Positions 20,102-29,396 of a stretch of DNA of 64,000 nt are shown here, one piece after another. The DNA is from Cricetomys ansorgei (taxonomy: Eukaryota; Chordata; Mammalia; Rodentia; Nesomyidae). The notes beneath the pieces were generated by a model. The model was not told where the DNA came from. It saw only the letters and a list, made by a program, of their open reading frames with translations, and searched no databases. Made by a program: the position numbers and the translations under genes. Positions within the stretch are counted from its first letter, which is position 1; every line of letters starts with the position of its first letter. The DNA lies in contig JAMJFZ010001228.1 in NCBI GenBank assembly GCA_026225945.1, forward strand, positions 45,001 to 109,000, given 5' to 3'.

Positions 20102-20316
20102 AATATCAATGTTTTGTATACGTTTACCTCATTTCGTGTTGGGCCCTATTCTTAACCATCCCGAGGTATATATGGCCTGCAGATTGTAGGTTGGACACCA
20201 GCGCTAGAGTGTACCTTCACTCATTCTTCATTCAACTGGGGAGCACACTCTCTCACCACTCCAGCATGGGGGACAGGGGAACACTAAGTCTTTGTGCATC
20301 AGTACTGGAACAGTCA

Positions 20317-20835
20317 TTGCTATGGTTTGAGTACTTGTCCCTTCCCAGACTTGTATTCAAATTTAATCATCACTGCAATCATACTAAGAAGAAGAACTTT
20401 GAAGAGATAATTAGATCAGGAGGCTCTGTGAAACTCATGAATACATTAACACTAGAGATGATGCCTTGCTAGAGAACAAATCAGGGCTGATGAAATGGCT
20501 CAGGAGGTAAAAATATTTGCCACCAAGCCTGATGCTCTGAGTTCAATCCCCAGGCCCTACTTGGTAGAAGAAGAGAATCAATTTCTTGAGGTTGTGCGTG
20601 TGTGTGTGTCCATGCACACACAGACACACATGTGCACACTCACTAAATAAATGCTGTAAGAAATATATGTGTGTGTTTTTTTTTATCAGGCTCCCTCTTT
20701 TCTCCCTTTCTGTCCTTCTGCCACAAGATGCTATAGTAAGAAGCCCTTTACCAGATGCCAAGGTGAGCCTTGAACTCCCCAGCACCCAGAACTATGAGCC
20801 AACAAGTCTCTGTTCATCATACCTTACTCAGACTG
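20317..20835 (+). mobile_element. MaLR LTR split by a B3A-type SINE
   Basis: The left half (20317-20470) has 'gctatggtttgagtacttgt', 'caaatttaatcatcactgca' and 'gagataattagatcaggagg'. The right half (20692-20835) has 'ctttaccagatgccaagg', 'ccagcacccagaactatgag' and 'aacaagtctctgttcatcat'. Together they give the order of an MLT/MST-type LTR. Confidence 0.65.
20482..20690 (+). mobile_element. B2-class SINE, B3A-type, nested in MaLR
   Basis: 'gctgatgaaatggctcagga', 'ttgccaccaagcctgatgct', 'gttcaatccccaggccctac', a GTGT/CACA tail and 'aaataaatgctgtaagaa'. Confidence 0.85.
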
Positions 20836-20837
20836 GA

Positions 20838-21054
20838 GCTGGGGATACTGCTCAGCTGGTAGAGTACTTGTCTGGCATGCACAAAGCCCTGGGTTCTATC
20901 CACCCTATTGCATGAAACCAGGCATGGTGATACATGCATAAACGCAGTATATGCCTGTAATCTCAGCACTTAGGAGATGGAGGCAGGAGGATCAAAAGTT
21001 CAAGGTCATGCTCAGCTGGGTATTGAGTTGGAAGCAAGCCTGGGCTACATGGGG

Positions 21055-21091
<37 letters not shown>
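20838..21091 (+). mobile_element. B4 SINE with (CA)n tail
   Basis: ID head 'ctcagctggtagagtacttg' and 'ctggcatgcacaaagccctg', B1 half 'atctcagcacttaggagatg', 'gttcaaggtcatgctcagct'. It ends in a CA repeat at 21056-21091. Confidence 0.9.
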
Positions 21092-21094
<3 letters not shown>

Positions 21095-21985
21095 TATATA
21101 ATTTTAAGAAAAACATGAATTGCTCAGCCTGTGGTATTGTGCTATAACAACACAAAACAGGTGAAGAAAGCCGTCTAGTCAATCAATAAGCACTGGGCAG
21201 AACCCAGTATGTTCTGGTTCAATGCTCAGATTTGCCAACAGAGGAGAATGGTCCCCTTGGGCTACAACTCAAGGGACCTCATTTCTTTATGGAAACCAGC
21301 AAGCTGGACTGCAAGTTGATGCAAGTCGGTTTCAGCTAGAAAGCCAGCTGCATTAACAGACTGTCTGAGCAGCTCTCATTCAATCAACACGTTGCCTCCA
21401 GCCTTATCTGTCTATCAACAAGGCGACAGGGTCATGGACACCTGGTTGCCAAGGGCCCACTGCCTGCCCTCTACCCTTGCTGACATTTCCATCACCCATC
21501 CCCTCTGACTGCTCAGCCTCAGCCATAGTATTTCCACCTACTGCTGCCCCGTGAGTTGGCACTCACGCTGAGCCAAGTCACCTTAGAAAGCTCATTTTCA
21601 CTAGACATTTTGTCTGTGTGCTATACACTTCTGTCCCCCAGAAAGACACCCTGTGAACAGTTGCTACCCAACAGCTTGGCTGAGGTGAAAGGGGAAAAGG
21701 GAGTTAGCATTTACTGAAACTGGGCAGGCTGAAGTGGAAATCCCCAAAGAGAAAGATGCAAAGCATACTGTTTCTAGCAAGGATGGAGAGATGTCTGGAA
21801 CCAAAGTGGGTGCAGACAGGCGAGCATGTTGCAAAATTAGTTCTATGGTGAGAGGAAAATATGAAGACTATGTCCCTTTAGATGACAAATAAAAATTCTC
21901 AAACCTGTAAAACAATAAAGAGAATAACCTAATGATGCCCAGATGAAATAAGTAATGCCTACTTTTCTATCCAAGTCCTTTAAGA
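21092..21985. other. Single-copy block, about 890 bp
   Basis: The longest stretch here in which I recognise no repeat. 21440-21600 is C-rich ('gcccactgcctgccctctac'). No open frame of note; an exon or regulatory element cannot be excluded. Confidence 0.45.
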
Positions 21986-22095
21986 AATGGGATAACCTGG
22001 TGTGATCATGTCTGTAACGCAGCAGTCAGGAGGCTGAGGCAGAAGGATGGGGAGTTCTGGCTAGCCTGGGCTACATAAGACCCTTCTGGAAAGAA
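21986..22095 (+). mobile_element. B1/B4-derived SINE, 5' truncated
   Basis: 'ggtgtgatcatgtctgtaac', 'caggaggctgaggcagaagg' and 'ctggctagcctgggctacat'. It runs into the purine tract that grew from its tail. Confidence 0.72.
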
Positions 22096-22368
22096 ATGAG
22101 AGAGAGGAAGAAAGGGAACGAAATGAGTGGAAAGAGGAGGGAGGAGGAGAGGGGAGGGGAAAGGCTAGAGGAGGAGAGGAGAGGAGAAGGGAGAGAAGGC
22201 TAGAGAGAGAGGCTAGGAGAAGAGAGGAAGAGGAAAGAAGAAGAGAGGAGAGGAAAGGAGAGGAGAGGAGAGGAGAGGAGAGGAGAGGGGAGGGGAGGGG
22301 AGGGGAGGGGAGGGGAGGGGGGGAGGGGAGGGGAGGGGAGAGGAGGGGAGGAAGAAAAAGGAAAAAAA
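22096..22368. repeat. (GGA)n/(GGGGA)n purine tract
   Basis: About 270 bp of almost pure purine on +. The 118-codon SPPLPSP-type frame on the - strand is translation of this tract. Confidence 0.96.
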
Positions 22369-22376
22369 GCTGTCCC

Positions 22377-22592
22377 TCGCTGTAGCTCAGTTGTTGGAAT
22401 GCTTGCCTAGTGTGCACAAAGGCCTGGGTTTCATCCCCAGCACCTCACAAAACTGGGCGTGGTGGTGCATGCCTAGAATCTCAGCATTCAGAAGGTTGAG
22501 CCACAGGAATCCAGTGTTCAAGGTGATACTTAGATATATGGCAAGTTCAAGGCAGGCCTGAGCTGGAGTCTTGTCCCAAAAAAAGAAAAAGA
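22377..22592 (+). mobile_element. B4 SINE
   Basis: Head 'tcgctgtagctcagttgttg', 'tttcatccccagcacctca', B1 half 'gcatgcctagaatctcagca'. The A-tail has become AAAAAG/GGGA-rich. Confidence 0.88.
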
Positions 22593-22822
22593 AAGAGGGT
22601 GGGGGAGGGGGAGGGAAGAGAGAAATAAGGTGAAACCTGCTTTTTGGTATTTTGGTCTCATGTTGCCCATCCTCTCTCCACGAAATGCCAATAATTTTCA
22701 AAAATAAGAGGTACTGCTACTCAGTCATTGTGCTGGGAATTACTGTTGCATGTGTAATTTTTTGGCGGTTTTTGTTTCATGTTAAATGTAATAAAACTGT
22801 GCTAAACATCTATCTGACTCTT
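22593..22822. other. Single-copy block, nothing recognised
   Basis: Contains 'aatgtaataaaactgtgcta' with an AATAAA at 22789-22794 just before the B1 target site. No linked gene is visible. Confidence 0.35.
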
Positions 22823-23015
22823 TTTTATTTATTTATTTGTTTTTGTTTTTTTTTTTTTTTTTTTTGGTGAGGTCGTTTGAAACAGGGTTTCTCTGTTGTA
22901 ACTCTGGCTGTCCTGGAACTCACTCTGTAAAACAGGCTGGCCTCGAACTCACAGAGATCCACCTGCCTCTGCCTCTCGAGTGCTGGGACTAAAAGGTTTG
23001 CCACACTGCCTGGCT
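22823..23015 (-). mobile_element. B1 SINE with 12-bp target duplication
   Basis: Flanked by 'tatctgactctt' at 22811-22822 and 23016-23027. Long T-tract (22823-22865), then 'gtttctctgttgtaactctg', 'gaactcactctgtaaaacag' and a complete 5' end. Carries the TTGTAAC variant. Confidence 0.95.
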
Positions 23016-23264
23016 TATCTGACTCTTAAAGATGTTTTAAGTAAAGCAAATTCTATTTCTCATAAACTCCACTGTGTGAATGAATAAGTCTGTCCCTGGG
23101 TCACTTCATATGGAAGGATGCTTGCTTTATAGCTGCTCTGGACCCCATTTCTAAACTTCACGCCTTTCAACAGACCTTGTTTACTTGTGGCTGTGTCACT
23201 TTTGAAGCTAGCCAACCCCTCCCCCTAAGAGTGTCTCTCACTTTGTGTCATGTAAGTCAACAGG

Positions 23265-23347
23265 AATCTGCCTACACACTTCATACATATTAACCCATTT
23301 AATTTCTACATGCCCTCATTTGGACAGATTCAATTATCATACCCCCC
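23265..23347 (-). mobile_element. MIR, first part
   Basis: 'atattaacccatttaatttc', 'acatgccctcatttggacag' and 'attcaattatcat' fit the reversed MIR 3' half. The element appears to continue at 23757 after a SINE insertion. Confidence 0.5.
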
Positions 23348-23348
<1 letters not shown>

Positions 23349-23394
<46 letters not shown>

Positions 23395-23756
23395 CCCATG
23401 CATGAGTATGGTGTATGCATGAGTGGGTACGTGTGTAGCAGGTTAGCGGTACACTCACCTGAGCATGTACAGGTGGACACCAGAGGACTTTGGGTATCTT
23501 CCTCAATTACTGCCCACCTTATCTTTTGAGACTGAGTTTCTCACTGGACTTAGGGCTGATTGTTTCGGTCAAACTGGCTGGCTGGTGAGATGTTGATGGT
23601 CCTCCTGTGTCTGCCTCCCCAGAGCTAAGATTATATATGATGAGATAGTATATAGGTATATGCTATCATGCCTGGCTTTTGCATAAGTGTTGAATACCCA
23701 AACTCAGGTCTTCATGCTTACACAAAAATCTCTTTACCCACTAAGCCATCACCCCT
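23349..23756 (-). mobile_element. RSINE1-type composite SINE splitting a MIR
   Basis: (GT)n at 23350-23392, then 'gtggacaccagaggactttg', 'gagtttctcactggacttag', 'ctgcctccccagagctaaga' and the reversed head 'ttacccactaagccatcacc'. Confidence 0.87.
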
Positions 23757-23792
23757 ATTTTACAGACGAGAAAATTCATCTGTAAAACTTCC
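23757..23792 (-). mobile_element. MIR, second part
   Basis: 'tattttacagacgagaaaat' is the reversed, highly conserved MIR 'cattttacagatgaggaaac' segment. It follows the SINE and completes the piece at 23265. Confidence 0.5.
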
Positions 23793-24436
23793 TGGTCTTT
23801 GTGTGTTTCTATGGGGGAGTCATAGGTCTGCTGGGAGTGCTCGTGTGTAGCTGTACACTGCAGCCCTCGAACCAGCTGATGTCATTGCACTATGTAACTA
23901 CTGAACCTAGGGTTTCAAACTATCTCATTGTGTCAACATTTGGTTGTATCATAACTGCTCCTATGCCCTTAGCTTTCTCTGAATACAGTTTTCTTATCTT
24001 CATAGAGAAGTCACTAGAAGGCAAACGTTGCCTGGGGTCCAGATTGGCCATTTGATATGCAGGAATAAGTCAGCTAGCCATCCATCTTCATGAGCCAAAG
24101 GTGAAACCGAGACTCCATTGAGGGTATATCATGGCACTCAGCAATAGCAAGACACAAGCCAGATGGATACAAGGAATGCAGCCACAACCTCTCTGCCCTC
24201 TCCCTTTCTTTCTACATTCTGGCCACTCTTCCCTTCCAACTAGCCAGGCCAAACAACAGTCATCCTCCATGGCCCAGCTTAATTCATCTCCAGAACCAAA
24301 GTCTATTTTGACCCCTTGTTGTGATTCCCCCTAGCAATGTGTAATTGCCTAATGTGTTCTCCCTCTGCCTTTGACTTCTGAAGGGCAAGGACAATAGCTT
24401 ATGCTTATATGTACCTAATAACCACTGAGACTCACT
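23793..24436. other. Single-copy block, about 640 bp
   Basis: No repeat or gene recognised. 24180-24260 is pyrimidine-rich ('tctgccctctccctttcttt'). Frames are short on both strands. Confidence 0.42.
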
Positions 24437-24673
24437 GAAGGGCTGGAGAGATGGCTCAGCATTTAAGAGCACTAGCTGCTCTGAGAGGACCCAGGTTCAA
24501 TTCACAGTATCTACATGGTGGCTCACAGCCACCTGTAACTACAGTTCCAGAGGATCTAATACCTCCACAGACACTAGCCACACATACAGAGTATAGACAT
24601 ACACACAAACACTTATACATATGTATGCATATATTTATACATGTACACACACATACACACACACACACACACA
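24437..24673 (+). mobile_element. B2/B3 SINE
   Basis: One of the best preserved copies: 'gggctggagagatggctcag', 'catggtggctcacagccacc', 'gtaactacagttccagagga', then a long TATA/CACA tail to 24673. Confidence 0.92.
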
Positions 24674-24679
24674 TATGAC

Positions 24680-24910
24680 TCACTGTGGAGTGGGTCAGCA
24701 AGATGTTTTAGTTGCACAAGCCTGAAAACCTGGGTTAAACCTTAGAACCTAGAGTAGAAGGAGGGAACTGTCCCCTAAAAGTTATCCTCTGACCTCTACA
24801 TGCATATTGTGACTTGCATGTTCCTGCTCTCACATACATCGCACATATACAAGCCATGCACACAATAATATTCACATGTGTGAATATGCGCGCACACACA
24901 CACACACACC
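24680..24910 (+). mobile_element. B2-class SINE, B3A-type, diverged
   Basis: 'gagtgggtcagcaagatgtt', 'gtagaaggagggaactgtcc', 'gttatcctctgacctctaca' and a CA-rich end at 24893-24910. Confidence 0.75.
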
Positions 24911-24919
24911 CCTCACTGG

Positions 24920-25178
24920 AAGATCTGAGGAGATGGCTCCATCAGTAAAGTACTTGCTTTGTAAAAAGCACATAAAAAGCCAGTTGTGTCAACACATACC
25001 TGAATCCCGGTGATGGCCAGGCAAGAGGAGAGGCTAGACGGATCCCTACCAGGAGAAGGTCCAGGTCAATGAGAGATCCTATCTCACACAGAAACTGAAA
25101 GGTACCTGCAGAACGACACTAAAGGCTGCCTTTTGGCCTCTACATATACATGAACATATATATGTACAGAGAGAGGGA
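24920..25178 (+). mobile_element. RSINE1-type composite SINE
   Basis: 'gatctgaggagatggctcca', 'gtaaagtacttgctttgtaa', 'gtccaggtcaatgagagatc' and 'ttttggcctctacatataca'. Confidence 0.83.
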
Positions 25179-25184
25179 GAGAGA

Positions 25185-25327
25185 GAGGAGTCCCTGGGGT
25201 TCAGATTCCCTCTTTTTAAGGATGGGAAGCACACACTACCATGCCCAAACCTGTTACGTGTCTTGAAGACTGAACTCAGGTCCATGTGCTTGCCTAGCAA
25301 GCACGTCATCAGCTGAACCCTCCCCCA
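25185..25327 (-). mobile_element. RSINE1/B4-type SINE, 5' part only
   Basis: 'aagcacacactaccatgccc', 'gactgaactcaggtccatgt' and the reversed head 'tgcttgcctagcaagcacg'. It abuts the forward copy tail-side, forming an inverted pair. Confidence 0.75.
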
Positions 25328-25334
25328 GCCTATG

Positions 25335-25445
25335 CCTGTTTCTTAATCCGGAAAACCAAGGTGATCATGGTAACATCTACCCTATGAAGTCAGTGTGACT
25401 CAAAACACATTGATCTCCACCAAGCACTTAGCATTATACAGCCTT
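25335..25445 (+). mobile_element. MIR fragment
   Basis: 'cttaatccggaaaaccaagg', 'ggtaacatctaccctatgaa' and 'accaagcacttagcattata' follow the MIR 3' half. Confidence 0.5.
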
Positions 25446-25674
25446 TGTCATTTTGATCAGTGTCACACCTCCCTTCTAACACCTTTCTTTTTCACCAACA
25501 TGAAGCTCACACAGGCACCTCATCTTTTTCCTTGCATCCTCTGGGCTGAAAAGCTCACGTTAATACACAACGGTAATTTTTTTTCCCAAAAGCAATTATG
25601 AGAAATGCTTCTCAGCTTGGCACTATGGACAAAAAGGATTCTAGCAGGCATGTACTCAAATGCCAGTGTTCCCC
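25446..25674. other. Single-copy stretch
   Basis: No repeat or gene recognised between the two MIR fragments. Confidence 0.35.
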
Positions 25675-25870
25675 CACAGCATGTCTGAGCCCCAGTTACT
25701 TTACCTGTAAAATGGGGCTGATGACATTTCCTTCACAGTCTTGTAGAAATCAGAAGCAATGGCAGTATAACAATCAGCTGGAGCGTGATAGGTACTTGAC
25801 CAACACAGAAACTTGCGCCATCACCACCACCATCCTGAACCAGCTTCTTTTGTGTTCTGTAAAGTACTTA
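25675..25870 (+). mobile_element. MIR element
   Basis: 'ctgagccccagttactttac', 'ctgtaaaatggggctgatga' and 'gataggtacttgaccaac' match MIR core and 3' half well. Confidence 0.7.
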
Positions 25871-25884
25871 GTACAAGGCTAGGC

Positions 25885-26028
25885 CTTTTTTTTTTTTCTT
25901 TTGAGTCAAGGTCTGTGTAGCACAGGCTGTCCTCAGACCCACTATATAACCAAGGATGACCTTGAACTCCAGATCCTCTTGCCTCTGTCACCTGAGTTAC
26001 CAGATGACAGACATGTAGCACAAGGCTC
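25885..26028 (-). mobile_element. B1 SINE, old
   Basis: T-tract at 25887-25897, then 'gtgtagcacaggctgtcctc', 'aaccaaggatgaccttgaac' and 'acctgagttaccagatgac' in reverse B1 order, with more divergence than the copy that follows. Confidence 0.78.
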
Positions 26029-26047
26029 AGCTTCAGAACTTAATTTT

Positions 26048-26218
26048 GGGGGGAGTGCGGGGGGGGGGGGGGGGGCTTGAGACAGGATTTCTTTGTTGTA
26101 ACGCTGGCTGTCCAGGAACTCACTCTGTAGACCAGGCTGGCCTCAAACTCACAGAGATCCACTTGCTTCTGCCTCCCGAGTGCAGGGATTAAAGGTGTGC
26201 GCCACAATTGCCTGACTA
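26048..26218 (-). mobile_element. B1 SINE, young subfamily, G-rich tail
   Basis: Flanked by 'ttaatttt' (26040-26047 and 26219-26226), a plausible short target duplication. The tail side holds a G17 run (26059-26075). The body has 'tttctttgttgtaacgctgg' and is otherwise close to consensus. Confidence 0.88.
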
Positions 26219-26226
26219 TTAATTTT

Positions 26227-26453
26227 AATGGTAATTAATAGTTATTCTTTTTGCCTTCTATAAAAGAATTCCTGACTCCTCTGCTATATGCTGACATAGT
26301 ATCATAAACTTTATTGTACAATCAATACTTTCTACCAATTGATAATGATAGGTGAGAAAAATCTAAAAACAATTTTTGTTTTGTGTCTACATTCTTTACA
26401 AATTTCCATTTCACTATAGTACACGCACTGAAGGATGTATTTAAAATTCCTGA
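26227..26453. other. AT-rich single-copy stretch
   Basis: No gene or repeat recognised. Confidence 0.35.
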
Positions 26454-26702
26454 GTCTGGGGTGTAGCTCAGTTGGTAGAGTACTTGTCTAACAGGAATGG
26501 AGGTTGATCCCCAGTACTGCATAAACCAGGTGTGCCAATCATGTTTCTGATCCCATCATTCAAGAGGTGAAGGCAGGAAGATCAAGAGTTCAAAGTTATT
26601 CTCAGGTACATGTTGAGTTCAAGACCAGCCTGGGCTACATGAGACACTATCTCTAAAATAAAATAAAAGAATAAATAACGAAATAACAAATGATAAAATA
26701 AA
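26454..26702 (+). mobile_element. B4 SINE
   Basis: 'ctggggtgtagctcagttgg' ID head, 'ttgatccccagtactgcata', B1 half 'gttcaagaccagcctgggct', and a long (AAAAT/AAATAA)-rich tail from 26655. Confidence 0.9.
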
Positions 26703-26968
26703 ACTTTTCAAAATGAAGGATTTGGCTTCAGTGGTATCCTAATCAGGGGTGTGACTTCATGTCATACACAATGGCATGCTTCACTATTTTAACACAACTT
26801 GACATTAGGGGAAGACAGTGAGAGCTGTTGTTCAAGATTCACCTTGTCTAAAGAAAGCATTTTGGTAGAAGATCAAGTACCCAGAATCCCTTTGAAGTTA
26901 CAAAGGAACAATATATATATTTTTTTTTTCAAATGATAAAAATATATCAAATAGATTTTGCCTCACAG
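26703..26968. other. Single-copy stretch
   Basis: Nothing recognised; a T11 run lies at 26921-26931. Confidence 0.35.
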
Positions 26969-26969
26969 A

Positions 26970-27090
26970 ATTATGAATGTCACAGCAATCCTGAAGATCA
27001 TTTTGGGACAGTTGTCCTCCTATTTCACAGATTGAGAACAAAAACCCAAGAAGTGAGAACAGCATCCGAGGGTCAGCCCTCTGCTACCTT
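26970..27090 (-). mobile_element. MIR element
   Basis: 'gtcacagcaatcctgaagat', 'tcctatttcacagattgaga' and 'acccaagaagtgagaacagc' follow the reversed MIR from the core towards the head. Confidence 0.6.
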
Positions 27091-27368
27091 CTGCTGCCGG
27101 CAGCCTCTCTGTGCTTGAGCTTCTACATTTGTACTAAGTTCAAGAGCGATTGTCATTTCTTTTCTGGCTTAGGTTTAGAGACATGTGAGAACTGAGAGCT
27201 GGGCCACTAAAGGGAGGGGATGTGCATCACCTGTGTACGTGAGACTAAAATGAAAGCAATCCAAGAGCGAGGTGAAAATACAATTTGATGTGATCTTGTT
27301 TGATCGGTGTCATTGACTATTTTATCTGCTTTTTAAATTATTGTCTAAAAACCGTGAGTCAAAAGTAC
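27091..27368. other. Single-copy stretch
   Basis: No repeat or gene recognised. Confidence 0.35.
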
Positions 27369-27370
27369 AT

Positions 27371-27590
27371 GGGTGGGGGGAAGGACGTGGCTAGTTGATC
27401 GTACTTGCCTAGCACGCGTGAATCCTAGCTCCATACCTACTGGGGTGTGGTGGAACATGCCTGCAATCTCAGCACTGAAGACATGGAGACAGGAAGATCA
27501 GAGGTTCAAAATCATTCTTGGTTACATATTGAGTTTGAGGCCATCCTGGACTACAAAGACGCTTCTCAAATAATAATAATAAATAATAAT
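27371..27590 (+). mobile_element. B4 SINE
   Basis: Degraded ID head, then 'ggggtgtggtggaacatgcc', 'cctgcaatctcagcactgaa' and 'gaggccatcctggactacaa'. The tail continues into AAT and then GAT units. Confidence 0.82.
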
Positions 27591-27591
27591 A

Positions 27592-27635
<44 letters not shown>

Positions 27636-27636
27636 A
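27571..27636. repeat. (AAT)n(GAT)n microsatellite
   Basis: AAT/ATA units, then about 15 perfect GAT units to 27636. The aspartate run in the overlapping frame is repeat translation. Confidence 0.97.
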
Positions 27637-27968
27637 AGTTGAGGAAAGCTACACAGCTTTAGTCTTTGAGGCACACTGAGGAAGAGGGGAGGCAGCTGAC
27701 AGGAAGAACTCCCAGAGCAGTGAGTTAGTCAAACAGGGATCTGTGGTCATGGCGTGTTTTACGGAAAGCCCCACTACAGGCCCGCCGACACTGGGGGTGC
27801 AATGACGTCATCAGGAAGCCCTACATCTTCTGCTTTCACGGTGCTGAGCTCTCTACTTGCCAGAGAAACCGCCAGAATAAAATGGGTGTCCTCAAAAAAT
27901 GGCTTCAGAGAGTGGCCTGCACAGTCTCTCCAGCTCTGTTTTGGACTTTGTAGAGCCGCCACATACCT
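27637..27968. other. Single-copy block with a CRE palindrome
   Basis: No repeat recognised. 'TGACGTCA' at 27803-27810 is a perfect cAMP-response element, continuing as 'tcagg'. Both strands have a frame here (103 codons +, 62 codons -) without motif or splice support. Confidence 0.4.
27803..27810. promoter_or_regulatory. Perfect CRE (TGACGTCA)
   Basis: The octamer is the palindromic binding site of CREB/ATF factors. Whether it is used is unknown; no transcription unit is evident next to it. Confidence 0.45.
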
Positions 27969-27969
27969 G

Positions 27970-28105
27970 GAAGGTGGGCGTTTATTTACAGGAGCGTGTG
28001 TAGCTTACCAATCATTTTCCACACCACTGAAGAAAATGCGTGTCTCGGTCCCAAGTGGCCATTAACTACCTCAGAGAGGGGCGGCGCCCCAGGCGTCTGA
28101 GTTCT
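27970..28105 (-). mobile_element. LINE-1 (Lx-like) 3'UTR fragment
   Basis: 'tttatttacaggagcgtgtg', 'ccacaccactgaagaaaatg' and 'ggccattaactacctcagag' match the reversed LINE-1 3'UTR also seen at 46983-47470 ('ctacaccactgaagaaattg', 'aaccattaactgcctctaga'). Confidence 0.62.
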
Positions 28106-28455
28106 GATGGCACTCCTGCCCATGTGGTACCTCCACAGTTTTCTAGACCAGATGGGAAATGGAGATCACCCCCGCCCAGTGACCTCTGCCCTCAGCACAC
28201 TTTCCTCATGATTATCTTCCGAGTACCTAAATGGAAGTCACCGCTATGGCTTAGCTTCCGGAATGTGTACAACCTCATCAGAACATGAGCTATTCTGAAC
28301 TCCTAATTTCCTGAGTTTTTCCCCTGTTAATCAATTTTATTGTTATTTAATCTTTCATCAATACCTCTGCTAGAGAATACAGGACAGGAAACAAAGTGCC
28401 TAAGTACACAATAAAGAAACTATTTAATCTGCTCGATATTATGAGAAAAAGTCTT
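28106..28455. other. Single-copy block, nothing recognised
   Basis: About 350 bp with no repeat. A forward frame crosses from the LINE-1 piece to 28288 without support. Confidence 0.38.
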
Positions 28456-28456
28456 T

Positions 28457-28652
28457 AGGGCTGGTGAGATGACTCAGTGGGTGAGGACACTTACTGCCAA
28501 GCCTGATGACCTTCCGAGTTCCTTCCCCAGAACCTACATGATAGAAAAAGAGAGCTGACTCATTCAAGCGGTCTGCCCTCCACACGTGCACTGAGGCACA
28601 CACATGCCCAAAACATACACACAAATAAATAATACGATAACTAAAAAAAAAG
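28457..28652 (+). mobile_element. B2-class SINE, B3A-type
   Basis: 'ggctggtgagatgactcagt', 'actgccaagcctgatgacct', 'ggtctgccctccacacgtgc' and 'acacaaataaataatacg', then an A-rich end that becomes AAG repeats. Confidence 0.9.
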
Positions 28653-28676
28653 AAGAAGAAGAAGAAGAATCTTCTT

Positions 28677-28802
28677 CTCTGTTGCAACTCTGGCTGTCCT
28701 GGAACTCACTCTGTAGACCAGGCTGGCCTCGAACTCAGAGATCCGCCTGCCTCTGCCTCCCGAGTGCTAGGATGAAAGGCGCGTGCCACCACCAACTGAC
28801 TA
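28677..28802 (-). mobile_element. B1 SINE lacking 3' end and tail
   Basis: The 5' end is complete ('gcgcgtgccaccaccaact' in reverse), but the element stops at 'ctctgttgcaactctggctg', without the usual 'gagacagggt' and T-tract. Perfect 12-bp repeats 'aagaatcttctt' flank it at 28665-28676 and 28803-28814. Well preserved, so truncation occurred at or soon after insertion. Confidence 0.88.
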
Positions 28803-28814
28803 AAGAATCTTCTT

Positions 28815-29085
28815 AGAGTGTGGCTTGAGGGACCATCACTTCATTAAGATGCTACCACTGTCCAAATTTCTTGCAGGTGTGTGCACCTTTCAACACTCCA
28901 GCAAACACTGTCATCTATAAATTCACACTCAAGAACTGCTCAGTTTACAAGAAAAGTTTTGTTTATTTTTTTAAATCTTGTGATGTGTAATCAAGTTTAT
29001 GACTTTGTACTGAGCTCCATTCATAGCTATATTGGAGCACGTGAGACTTAAAATGTGACTTTGGCTGTAAGAGAGAGAGAACGTG
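28815..29085. other. Single-copy stretch
   Basis: No repeat or gene recognised. Confidence 0.35.
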
Positions 29086-29087
29086 AG

Positions 29088-29165
29088 GTGAGGAATATAG
29101 CACCATGGCATATTGCTTACCCTCAGGCAAGGCACCCGGTTCCATCCCACTGAACAGGGGTGGGG
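29088..29165 (+). mobile_element. ID-like SINE head
   Basis: 'gaggaatatagcaccatggc', 'tgcttaccctcaggcaaggc' and 'ggttccatcccactgaacag' resemble a diverged ID element whose tail became the following purine tract. Confidence 0.55.
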
Positions 29166-29288
29166 GAGACAATAGGGACAGAGGAGATGAGAGGGTAAGA
29201 AGGAAGGGGGGGAGAGAAGGAAATAAAGAGGAGAAAGGAAAAGGGAGTGAGAAAGGACAAAGAGAAAAGGGAAAGGAAAGAGAAAGCC
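29160..29288. repeat. Purine-rich (GGA/GAAA)n tract
   Basis: GGGAGA, GAAGG and GAAAGG units, irregular, with few pyrimidines on the + strand. Confidence 0.9.
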
Positions 29289-29332
29289 TGATAGTCAATT
29301 AAACTCGAATAGGAAGAGCCATGGGTGTGAGG

Positions 29333-29396
29333 CCGGGATCAGGCTGAGATCAGACTGGGATCAGGCCGGGATCAGGCCAGGATCAGTGGGATCAGG
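29333..29396. repeat. GATCAG minisatellite, 11-bp unit x6
   Basis: Six adjacent units of the type CCGGGATCAGG; the first four are 11 bp and the last two 10 bp. All contain GATCAG. Confidence 0.9.

Noticed and set aside
22061..22417. 118-codon reverse frame rich in Ser, Pro and Leu
   Set aside because: It is translation of the GGGGA purine tract; no codon bias or motif.
29333..29396. Direct repeats considered as a CRISPR array
   Set aside because: Units are contiguous with no spacers, and the DNA is clearly vertebrate.
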